This document shows positions 15,388 through 20,569 of a DNA stretch of 23,178 nucleotides, piece after piece. The DNA comes from a virus. How positions within the stretch are numbered: the stretch's first letter is position 1; the number at the start of each line of letters is the position of its first letter. The DNA lies in IMG/VR virus record IMGVR_UViG_3300030085_000897, positions 1-23,178 of that record. One strand, given 5' to 3'. Under the pieces are notes generated by a model. That model saw nothing but the letters and a program-made list of their open reading frames with translations. It was not told the origin of the DNA and did no database searches. The position numbers were made by a program, and so were the translations under genes.

Positions 15388-15528
15388 ATGGCTGAAACTA
15401 CTAATGTTAAACAAAGACCAATACTAGGAGAGCAAACAATGCCTTATCATACAAAACCAAAAACAACTAAAAAGAAAACAACTAAGAAGAAGAAAAAGAA
15501 AACTATGAATAAAAAAAAGAGCTACTAG
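15388..15528 (+). CDS. 46-aa Lys-rich peptide, stop codon inside the terminator loop
   Basis: ATG 15388 starts one base after the MuF stop, with GGAGG at 15377-15381; a shorter start at ATG 15439 also has an AGGAG site and would give 29 residues. The protein is nearly half Lys (KPKTTKKKTTKKKKKKTMNKK). Its TAG (15526-15528) forms the loop of the terminator hairpin, so coding and termination are intertwined. A nucleic-acid-binding or capsid-interior role is a guess from charge. It could also be a simple-sequence by-product of the A-rich terminator region, but two good ribosome sites argue for translation. Confidence 0.5.
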   Translation: MAETTNVKQRPILGEQTMPYHTKPKTTKKKTTKKKKKKTMNKKKSY

Positions 15529-15540
15529 GTAGCTCTTTTT
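15514..15540. terminator. Bidirectional intrinsic terminator between converging genes
   Basis: A perfect 12-bp stem AAAAAGAGCTAC (15514-15525) / GTAGCTCTTTTT (15529-15540) with loop TAG. The A-run on one side (from 15511) and T-run on the other make it a terminator for both the head-gene transcript (+) and the minus-strand cassette. Confidence 0.88.
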
Positions 15541-15552
15541 AGTTTGCGGAAG

Positions 15553-15570
15553 AGACCCTTTGCAGGGTCT
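15553..15570 (-). terminator. Second hairpin after the minus-strand cassette
   Basis: Perfect stem AGACCCT (15553-15559) / AGGGTCT (15564-15570), loop TTGC, eight bases beyond the stop of the 148-aa minus-strand gene. There is no T run on either strand, so it may act with the hairpin at 15514-15540 or stabilise the mRNA end. Confidence 0.45.
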
Positions 15571-15578
15571 AATATTTA

Positions 15579-16025
15579 TTACGCTACCTTCTCTTGTTGT
15601 TCTGTGTATTCCCAATAATCAATACACTTGTTCCAGTCACCGTTATTGATCCTGTGATTTACTTGAATTTTGCTATACTGATCCATATGACCACAAGTTT
15701 CATCATCAATTTCACAATCTAAATTCATCAATGTGTCATATACTTTATTGATTAGTTTTTCTGTGCCATAGTTTTCACTGACCAAGTATCTCAAACCCAT
15801 ATCAGCCTCACCGCTCAGTGAAATCTTTTCTTCACCTTCAAATTGACAGCCATCAACCATAACAACCTGTCTTGGCATAATTTTTGCTTTTGCTAATTTG
15901 GCAAGAGCCACAGCACAGTCTATAGAACCGCCAAGTCCTCTAAAAAACACACTGATATCAACAGTATCAACTTTACCGTTTTCTGGGCTTATATACCACT
16001 CATGTCCTAAATCATATTTGTTCAT
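15579..16025 (-). CDS. Unrecognised 148-aa protein of the minus-strand cassette
   Basis: ATG at 16025 (minus strand), with AAGGAG seven bases upstream. Acidic, soluble, 148 residues. Visible segments are HEWYISPENGKVDTVDISVF, a Gly-rich FRGLGGSIDCAVALAKLAKAKI, MPRQVVMVDGCQFEGEEKIS and a Cys-containing NLDCEIDDETCGHMD. Five Cys are scattered, without a clear zinc motif. No membrane segment or signal peptide. It is driven by its own sigma70 promoter lying in the 3' end of the 77-aa gene before it. Opposite orientation to the surrounding head genes marks it as a moron-type cargo gene. Function unknown; counter-defence or host takeover is inference from context only. Confidence 0.7.
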   Translation of the reverse strand: MNKYDLGHEWYISPENGKVDTVDISVFFRGLGGSIDCAVALAKLAKAKIMPRQVVMVDGCQFEGEEKISLSGEADMGLRYLVSENYGTEKLINKVYDTLMNLDCEIDDETCGHMDQYSKIQVNHRINNGDWNKCIDYWEYTEQQEKVA

Positions 16026-16057
16026 TTTATTACTCCTTGTTTTCTGATTATGTAATT

Positions 16058-16085
16058 ACTATAACACGATTCGTTATTTTGTCAA
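16058..16085 (-). promoter_or_regulatory. Sigma70 promoter for the 148-aa minus-strand gene
   Basis: On the minus strand: TTGACA (16085-16080), 16-base spacer, TATAGT (16063-16058). GAATC lies 7 bases after the -35. The stretch 16030-16085, through the AAGGAGTAA site, matches 16308-16363 at about 45 of 56 positions by eye count, so the two promoters are duplicates. Confidence 0.78.
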
Positions 16086-16301
16086 GTTTTCAACAAGATT
16101 ATCATCTTCATCATAAAAGTCAGGTGATTCAACTTCATTCATGCTGTTTGTGTCATAGTCAAACCATTGACCCTCAAGTTCATAGTTGTTGTGTAATTCA
16201 AGAATTTTAGCATTTGCTTCTTCTTGTGAATTTGCTTCAATCTCAAAATGTTGTTTAACAACAACAGTTCGCCAACCTTCAAATGTGTATTTTTTTGACA
16301 T
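16074..16301 (-). CDS. 75-aa acidic DpnD/PcfM-like protein
   Basis: I choose ATG 16301 (MSKKYTF), nine bases after AAGGAG, over ATG 16307 (MIMSKK), only three bases after it; the latter adds two residues. The pattern KYTFEGWRTVVVKQHFEIEA, then NSQEEANAKILELH, resembles the beta-hairpin plus helix of DpnD/PcfM-like proteins (Pfam PF14207, from memory), small proteins of phages and conjugative elements with no firm function. The C-terminal half is strongly acidic (VESPDFYDEDDN), giving a net charge near -12. Its promoter contains the perfect inverted-repeat operator, so it is probably tightly regulated. DNA mimicry is possible from the charge but is inference. Confidence 0.65.
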   Translation of the reverse strand: MSKKYTFEGWRTVVVKQHFEIEANSQEEANAKILELHNNYELEGQWFDYDTNSMNEVESPDFYDEDDNLVENLTK

Positions 16302-16323
16302 AATCATTTACTCCTTGTTTTTT

Positions 16324-16363
16324 GATTACAGAATCAATATAACATGATTCTGTAATCTGTCAA
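16324..16363 (-). promoter_or_regulatory. Sigma70 promoter with perfect 12-bp inverted-repeat operator
   Basis: Minus strand: TTGACA (16363-16358), 16-base spacer, TATATT (16341-16336). A perfect palindrome, GATTACAGAATC (16324-16335) and GATTCTGTAATC (16346-16357), 10 bases apart, covers the spacer, flanks the -10 and runs into the transcribed start. Half-site centres are 22 bp apart, two helical turns, which fits a dimeric repressor blocking RNA polymerase. Confidence 0.82.
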
Positions 16364-16367
16364 GTTT

Positions 16368-16520
16368 TTAATTGTATGCAGAATGCCAGTTATTGATTAT
16401 CTGCATAGTTGCTGGACTTGAAAGCACATCTACTAAGCAGAATTCAATTTCTCCTCGCATTTCATAGCACCAATTTACCAAATTTACCAAAGTTTCTTCT
16501 GTTATTGTTTCATAAGTCAT
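16368..16520 (-). CDS. 50-aa unrecognised protein, first gene of the minus-strand cassette
   Basis: I place the start at ATG 16520, eight bases after AAAAGGAG, not at 16652: the longer frame would run through a clear sigma70 promoter (16551-16579) and the ribosome site. The 50 residues are MTYETITEETLVNLVNWCYE, then RGEIEFCLVDVL and a polar end. The composition is acidic with two Cys and a likely helix-strand-helix layout. It ends (TAA 16368-16370) five bases before the -35 box of the next gene's promoter. No family recognised; its size and regulated setting fit a small host-interaction protein, which is inference. Confidence 0.55.
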   Translation of the reverse strand: MTYETITEETLVNLVNWCYEMRGEIEFCLVDVLSSPATMQIINNWHSAYN

Positions 16521-16550
16521 TGTGTTCTCCTTTTTGCTAAACACATCTAC

Positions 16551-16579
16551 TTTATAGCGGTGATTCGTCAAATAGTCAA
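16551..16579 (-). promoter_or_regulatory. Sigma70 promoter for the 50-aa minus-strand gene
   Basis: Minus strand: TTGACT (16579-16574), 17-base spacer, TATAAA (16556-16551). GAATC (16566-16562) is again 7 bases after the -35, as in the other two promoters of the cassette. It lies back to back with the late-promoter element at 16591-16622 on the plus strand. Confidence 0.75.
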
Positions 16580-16590
16580 TAGTTTGACCC

Positions 16591-16622
16591 AATTTATCTT
16601 CCAAACAAAAAGCATAAATACA
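16591..16622 (+). promoter_or_regulatory. Putative phage late promoter, copy 2
   Basis: AATTTATCT (16591-16599) and GCATAAATACA (16612-16622), same spacing and 26/32 identity with 7580-7611. It stands 45 bases before the scaffold gene, the first gene after the minus-strand cassette, and can restart late transcription after the terminator at 15514-15540. Confidence 0.65.
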
Positions 16623-16667
16623 ATCATACACTACTAATATAGTAGGTTTCACTCAATGGAGGTATTA

Positions 16668-17333
16668 ATGACTGAAGATAATCAGGTAGAAAATGTAGTA
16701 ACGGAGACTACAGAACCAACGAATTCTCTGGATAGTAATGAAAATAAGGGCTTCTCTCAAGAGGAAGTTAATCGTATTGTAGCAGACAGAGTTGCAAGAG
16801 AACGTAAAAAGTTTGATGGCATTGATGTTGAACAATACAAGAATTGGCAATCTCAAGAAGAAGAACGAAAAGTAGAGCAACAAAAACAACGTGGTGAATT
16901 TGAGAAAGTACTAAAAGAACAAGCTGAAAAGTTTAGTTCAAAAATTTCCGAATTAGAAGGCACGTTGAAGCGAGAAAAAGTAGATGGAGCATTATTAAAT
17001 AGTGCGGCATCACTTAAAGCGATTGCTCCTAGTCAAGTCGCAGACTTACTAAAGAACCGAGTTCGTTTGAACGAACAAGGTGAAGCAGAAGTTCTTGATG
17101 AAACAGGAACACCAGCTTACACAGATAACGGTTCAGCAATGCAAGTAAAAGACTTGGTAAAAGATTTTCTTACTAAGAACCCGCACTTTGCGGCTCCAAG
17201 TGCTCCAGGCACAGGGTCACAATCAAAAGTCGGAGGCGATGTTGCATCAGAATTAGATGTAACAAAATTAGATATGAGCAATCCTGCTGATAGAGCCAAA
17301 TATAAAGAATGGCGAACTAAGCAGAGAATGTAA
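16668..17333 (+). CDS. Head scaffolding protein
   Basis: ATG 16668 follows GGAGG (16658-16662) by five bases; the upstream ATG 16656 overlaps that ribosome site and is less likely. The 221 residues are highly charged: an acidic N-terminus, the FSQEEVNRIVADRVARERKK motif (about residues 29-48) typical of phage scaffolds, and a long coiled coil (about 50-105). A less charged middle with TKNPHFAAPSAPGTGSQSK and a basic C-terminal end (RAKYKEWRTKQRM), the likely capsid-binding tip, follow. It lies just before the major capsid gene, as usual. It guides prohead assembly and then leaves or is degraded; no protease gene is seen in the window. Confidence 0.9.
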   Translation: MTEDNQVENVVTETTEPTNSLDSNENKGFSQEEVNRIVADRVARERKKFDGIDVEQYKNWQSQEEERKVEQQKQRGEFEKVLKEQAEKFSSKISELEGTLKREKVDGALLNSAASLKAIAPSQVADLLKNRVRLNEQGEAEVLDETGTPAYTDNGSAMQVKDLVKDFLTKNPHFAAPSAPGTGSQSKVGGDVASELDVTKLDMSNPADRAKYKEWRTKQRM

Positions 17334-17365
17334 TTTAATAACGCCAAGATAATAGGAGAATTACA

Positions 17366-18223
17366 ATGGCTAATGAATCAACAACAACAACCCTGAACGA
17401 CCTTTTGCCACAAATCGTAGCAGAAGCAATGTTCCAAGCAAACGAAAAATCAATCATGCGTGGGCTTGTAAAAAACTTTACAATGCCACTAAACAGTGGT
17501 AAATCAATCGTAGTCCCAACTTATCCAAAAGTTTCGGCTGCGGCAGTGGCAGAAGGCACTGACTTATCAAACACAGCGGTATCAACTGACGGTGCAACAC
17601 TAACTGTATCAGAAGTTGGTGTAATGACAACTGTTACTGACCTTGCTCTAAGAACAAGTTCATCAAATGTTATTGCAGACGTAGGACGTTTATTCGGTGA
17701 AGCTATCGCGGCTCGTATGGATAAAGACCTAACTGCACTATTTGGTTCGTTCTCAGTAGGCGTAGGTGGTGCATCAGAAACTATCACTGTAAATAAAGTA
17801 TTTGAAGCAGTAGCAAATCTACGTAAAAACGGTGTTCCAGCAACAGACCTAGCATGTGTTCTACACCCAATGGTAGCTTATGATTTAAAAGCGGCTATCG
17901 GCACACAAGCATTTGCAGGTGGTGATTTCCAAACAGAAGCACTACGTTCTGGTTATGTAGGAACTCTAGCTGGTGTTCCAATCTTTGAATCATCAAACAT
18001 GACAGATGCATCAGACAACGATCCAGGAACAACTGGTGACTACAAAGGTGGATTATTCCACAGAGATGCTTTAGGTCTAGCAATGATGCAAGACATTCAA
18101 ATTGAGCAACAACGTGATGCTTCATTACGTGCAACTGAACTAGTAGCAACAGCAGTTTATGGTAAAGGTGAAATCTTCGATTCTTACGGAATTGAGATGG
18201 AATTTGACTCAACAATTCAATAA
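17366..18223 (+). CDS. Major capsid protein (HK97-fold)
   Basis: 285 residues after AGGAGAATTACA. The start MANESTTTTLNDLLPQIVAE, the GKSIVVPTYPKVSAAAVAEGTDL segment (about 45-67), DLALRTSSSNVIADVGRLFGEAIAARMDKDL (about 93-123, the long spine-like helix), ACVLHPMVAYDL and a C-terminal TELVATAVYGKGEIFDSYGI fit HK97-fold coat proteins of tailed phages. There is no N-terminal delta domain of HK97 type; a separate scaffold gene does that job. Codon choice is somewhat richer in strong codons than in neighbours, as expected of a highly expressed gene. A hairpin follows the stop. Confidence 0.88.
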   Translation: MANESTTTTLNDLLPQIVAEAMFQANEKSIMRGLVKNFTMPLNSGKSIVVPTYPKVSAAAVAEGTDLSNTAVSTDGATLTVSEVGVMTTVTDLALRTSSSNVIADVGRLFGEAIAARMDKDLTALFGSFSVGVGGASETITVNKVFEAVANLRKNGVPATDLACVLHPMVAYDLKAAIGTQAFAGGDFQTEALRSGYVGTLAGVPIFESSNMTDASDNDPGTTGDYKGGLFHRDALGLAMMQDIQIEQQRDASLRATELVATAVYGKGEIFDSYGIEMEFDSTIQ

Positions 18224-18245
18224 TCTGAATTGATTAACTGAAACC

Positions 18246-18267
18246 GAGAGGGGAGCAATCCCCTCTC
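18246..18267 (+). terminator. Intercistronic hairpin after the capsid gene
   Basis: Perfect 8-bp stem GAGAGGGG (18246-18253) / CCCCTCTC (18260-18267), loop AGCAAT. No T run follows (ATAAACGC), so it is more likely a 3'-end stabiliser or a partial terminator lowering expression of the connectors than a full stop. Confidence 0.5.
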
Positions 18268-18292
18268 ATAAACGCTACTAGGAGAACGCACA

Positions 18293-18748
18293 ATGGCAAT
18301 GTCAAGCGATGCTGATTTAATTAAATATCAGCCAGATATACTAACGTACGGTATAGATGAATTCACTGATGAACATGCAAAAGCACGTGATGATATATTA
18401 CGTAGATTGCGTGAAGAATGGTGGGTTCGTAGCCGTAATGTTACAAACTATGATATTTCTCGTTCATTACCTAGTTTAGAAATGGATAACTCCAAACTTA
18501 CTGAATCTCAATTTACTCGTTGTGCAGTGTATCGTGTTCTTTCAGAATACGCTCTACCTATGCTAACAAAGTGGAATGCAGAAGGAAACGAAGATAAGTT
18601 TCAAGTCATGATGATGCACTATCGTAAAAAGTATGATGAAGAATTTAACGCAATCTTACGTGATGGTGTTGATTATGATTTTGATAATGATGGCACAGTA
18701 GAAGATACTGAGAAACAACCGTTTCACACAAGAAGGATTATTCGTTAA
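18293..18748 (+). CDS. Head-tail connector / adaptor protein (151 aa)
   Basis: Starts at ATG 18293 after AGGAGAACGCACA, with an alternative ATG two codons on. The N-terminal half is helical (DEHAKARDDILRRLREEWWVRS), followed by a QFTRCAVYRVLSEYALPML helix, typical of phage head completion adaptors. Residues about 128-139 (DFDNDGTVEDTE) match an EF-hand-like loop: Asp at 1, 3 and 5, Gly at 6, Val at 8 and Glu at 12, suggesting bound Ca2+. It follows the capsid gene and overlaps the next by one base. The connector identity is inferred from position and helical make-up. Confidence 0.7.
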   Translation: MAMSSDADLIKYQPDILTYGIDEFTDEHAKARDDILRRLREEWWVRSRNVTNYDISRSLPSLEMDNSKLTESQFTRCAVYRVLSEYALPMLTKWNAEGNEDKFQVMMMHYRKKYDEEFNAILRDGVDYDFDNDGTVEDTEKQPFHTRRIIR

Positions 18749-19179
18749 TGGCAAAGGTTACTATCAACACCAGTCGTTTTAAAAGATTTATATCTCAATT
18801 TACGGCTGACTTAGATAGGGCAATCCCAAAGGCTCTAAATAGAAGTGGAGAGAAAATGCGTGAAACTATCTTAGATAGAACATCACGTGGAGTGGGGTTG
18901 AGAGGAAGATTTAAACGTTACTCAAAAGGCTATGCAGAGTTTCGTAAAGAAAATGGTAGAGGCACTACACCAGACTTAAACTTTTCTGGTAGAATGCTTT
19001 CTAACTTGGATGTTGAACGTAAAGGTCGCAATAAAGTTATTGTGGGCTTTAAAAGAAAACAAGAACAAGAGAAAGCAAAATTCAATCAGAAAACAAGACC
19101 TTTCATAGGTGTTCGTTCAGGTGAAGTTAAATTTATCGCAGATGCTTTTGAGAGACAATTACAGAGAGAATTGAGATGA
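18748..19179 (+). CDS. Neck / tail-completion protein, HK97 gp10-like
   Basis: 143 residues, very basic. The features DRAIPKALNRSGEKMRETIL (about 22-41), GLRGRFKRYSKGYAEFR, TPDLNFSGRMLSNLDV (about 74-89) and the closing RPFIGVRSGEVKFI resemble the HK97 gp10-like/virion morphogenesis family: helical start, then DLxxSGxMxxS and RPFxG(xS). It probably caps the tail or joins it to the head. Its start overlaps the previous stop by one base (TAATG), and its end overlaps the next gene by four (ATGA). Confidence 0.72.
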   Translation: MAKVTINTSRFKRFISQFTADLDRAIPKALNRSGEKMRETILDRTSRGVGLRGRFKRYSKGYAEFRKENGRGTTPDLNFSGRMLSNLDVERKGRNKVIVGFKRKQEQEKAKFNQKTRPFIGVRSGEVKFIADAFERQLQRELR

Positions 19180-19604
19180 GCAAAACAAGTTATAGAGAAA
19201 ACATTGCGAAAAACATTGTTTCAGAACTAAAAGAAATTAAATCTATTAGATTTGTAACACGTGATGTTTTTGAACCTGACGAGTTAAGCGATGCTCAAGT
19301 TCCTGCAGTCTTAGTTCAAAGTGGATCAGAATTAAAAACTGATAATTCACTGACAACAAGACAAGGGATTATAGAGTATATTCTAACAGGGTTTGTTAAA
19401 GGCAAGTTTTTAGATACTGCCAGAAACAAATTGTTAGATGACATTGAAACAAAATTGTATGAAGATGTTACCAGAAATGGCTATGCAACTGATACAATGG
19501 TAAGGGAAGTAAATACCGACGAAGGTGTTATCTTTCCTTTAGGTGCGGTTCAAATAATCGTGCGTATTGAATACTATCACCCAAAAGGTGATTTAGACAA
19601 ATAA
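19176..19604 (+). CDS. Tail terminator-like protein (lambda U-like position)
   Basis: 142 residues. The start has a helix (RENIAKNIVSELKEI), a strand block IRFVTRDVFEPDELSDAQVPAVLVQSG, a helix KGKFLDTARNKLLDDIETKL (about 87-106) and closing strands AVQIIVRIEYYHPKGD. This alpha/beta order matches small tail terminators (lambda U / minor tail component families). Its place between the gp10-like gene and the tail tube supports this. Assignment rests on order and fold pattern rather than a signature motif. Confidence 0.65.
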   Translation: MSKTSYRENIAKNIVSELKEIKSIRFVTRDVFEPDELSDAQVPAVLVQSGSELKTDNSLTTRQGIIEYILTGFVKGKFLDTARNKLLDDIETKLYEDVTRNGYATDTMVREVNTDEGVIFPLGAVQIIVRIEYYHPKGDLDK

Positions 19605-19622
19605 CATTAATAGGAGCAAACA

Positions 19623-20042
19623 ATGGCAGTTCAAAAAGGTAACAGCGGAATTGTAAAGATTGGTTCAACAACAGTTGCACAAGTCACATCATTTTCCGTT
19701 ACAGAAGAAGCAGATATGTTAGAAACTACTGCAATCGGTGACGTAGCAAGAAACTACGTTCCTGGTCTAAGACAAATCTCAGGCACAGTTGAGTGTAATA
19801 TGGATCTTGCAGACGCAGGTCAAGAACTATTAGAAGTTGGCGATACAGTCAATCTAATATTAGGTTTTGACACTTCAGCAACAGAAAATATTTCAGGCTC
19901 TGTTATCATCACAGCGGCAAACGTTGAGATGGCACCAGACGGTTTGGCTACAGTAACTTTTGATTATCAAACTTCTTTAACTGGTTCATCTGGCACAGCA
20001 TATACAAAAACTATGCGTGGTGATTTGACAGAAGGTAACTAA
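19623..20042 (+). CDS. Tail tube (major tail) protein
   Basis: 139 residues with ATG 19623 after AGGAGCAAACA. The start MAVQKGNSGIVKIGSTTVAQVTSFSV, then EEADMLETTAIGD, RNYVPGLRQISGTVEC and a closing VTFDYQTSLTGSSGT are typical of phage tail tube proteins: alternating strands with an ETTAxGD turn. Many copies stack to form the tube around the tape measure. It lies directly before the tail chaperone genes, the classical order. A missing C-terminal Ig domain keeps it short. Confidence 0.85.
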   Translation: MAVQKGNSGIVKIGSTTVAQVTSFSVTEEADMLETTAIGDVARNYVPGLRQISGTVECNMDLADAGQELLEVGDTVNLILGFDTSATENISGSVIITAANVEMAPDGLATVTFDYQTSLTGSSGTAYTKTMRGDLTEGN

Positions 20043-20063
20043 AATAAAGAATAGAGGTTAATT

Positions 20064-20402
20064 ATGAATGCAATACACAATGCTACCAAGCATTTCAAAA
20101 CAAAATTGGCTAATGGACTTGAGTGGATAGATGTCCCTGAATGGGATACAAAAGTATATTTCACTGCAAGTGCTACGCTAAAACAAACAGAGGAAGTGGT
20201 AAAGTTACACCAAGAAAAAAAGGTAATGGAAGCACTCGTCACCGTGGTAATTATGAGAGCATTAAACGAAGAAGGAAAACCGTTGTTCAAAATGGTTGAT
20301 AAATTTGAACTAATGAATAACGTAGATCCAGAAGTCGTTATACGTGTTGCTAATCATATTCTGAATCAAGAACCGAAAGCGGACGAAATCGCAAAAAACT
20401 AA
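20064..20402 (+). CDS. Tail assembly chaperone, lambda G-like
   Basis: 112 residues, ATG 20064, between tube and tape measure, exactly where lambda G sits. Contains GLEWIDVPEWDTKVYF (about 19-34) and a helix-rich remainder (TLKQTEEVVKLHQEKK, MEALVTVVIMRALNEEG). The last codons GCA AAA AAC TAA contain the slippery heptamer A AAA AAC (20393-20399), where a -1 shift adds the T-like part. The short form and the long fusion are both needed in the lambda family, binding the tape measure protein and recruiting tube subunits. Not a virion component in that family. Confidence 0.82.
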   Translation: MNAIHNATKHFKTKLANGLEWIDVPEWDTKVYFTASATLKQTEEVVKLHQEKKVMEALVTVVIMRALNEEGKPLFKMVDKFELMNNVDPEVVIRVANHILNQEPKADEIAKN

Positions 20403-20490
20403 AGTCCGACACTGACCTGTTTTTTAGGTTTCAACTAGCAGAAGCACTACACAAAACGGTATCAGAAATATCTGAGATGTCAGTGTCGGA
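20393..20490 (+). promoter_or_regulatory. Programmed -1 frameshift signal (slippery site plus stem)
   Basis: Slippery heptamer A AAA AAC at 20393-20399, in the right phase (gcA AAA AAC). The 0-frame stop TAA follows immediately. After a 5-base gap a perfect 12-bp stem begins: TCCGACACTGAC (20405-20416) pairs with GTCAGTGTCGGA (20479-20490). The 62-base loop holds a smaller hairpin TCAGA/TCTGA (about 20463-20475). Confidence 0.85.
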
Positions 20491-20569
20491 ATATTTAACT
20501 TGGTCTGAGTACTATAAGATTAAAGAAGACCAAATGAAAAAACGGAGTAGGATAAATGGCAAACGCTGA
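20399..20569 (+). CDS. T-like extension of the tail chaperone (G-T fusion by -1 frameshift)
   Basis: In the -1 frame the sequence after the slippery site is open from CTA 20399 to TGA 20567-20569, 56 residues, with no start codon or ribosome site of its own at the front. It reads FFRFQLAEALHKTVSEISEM, then SVSEYLTWSEYYKIKEDQMKK: the pattern of an FRxxxAxxLHxTVxE helix followed by W(S)EYY seen in lambda gpT-like chaperone extensions. The fusion would be about 168 residues. The end overlaps the tape measure start by 14 bases. Confidence 0.82.
   Translation, partial: LKSDTDLFFRFQLAEALHKTVSEISEMSVSEYLTWSEYYKIKEDQMKKRSRINGKR

Noticed and set aside
16368-16652. 94-aa version of the first minus-strand gene starting at 16652
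   Set aside because: The extra N-terminal part overlaps a TTGACT-17-TATAAA promoter and an AAAAGGAG site that serve the ATG at 16520.
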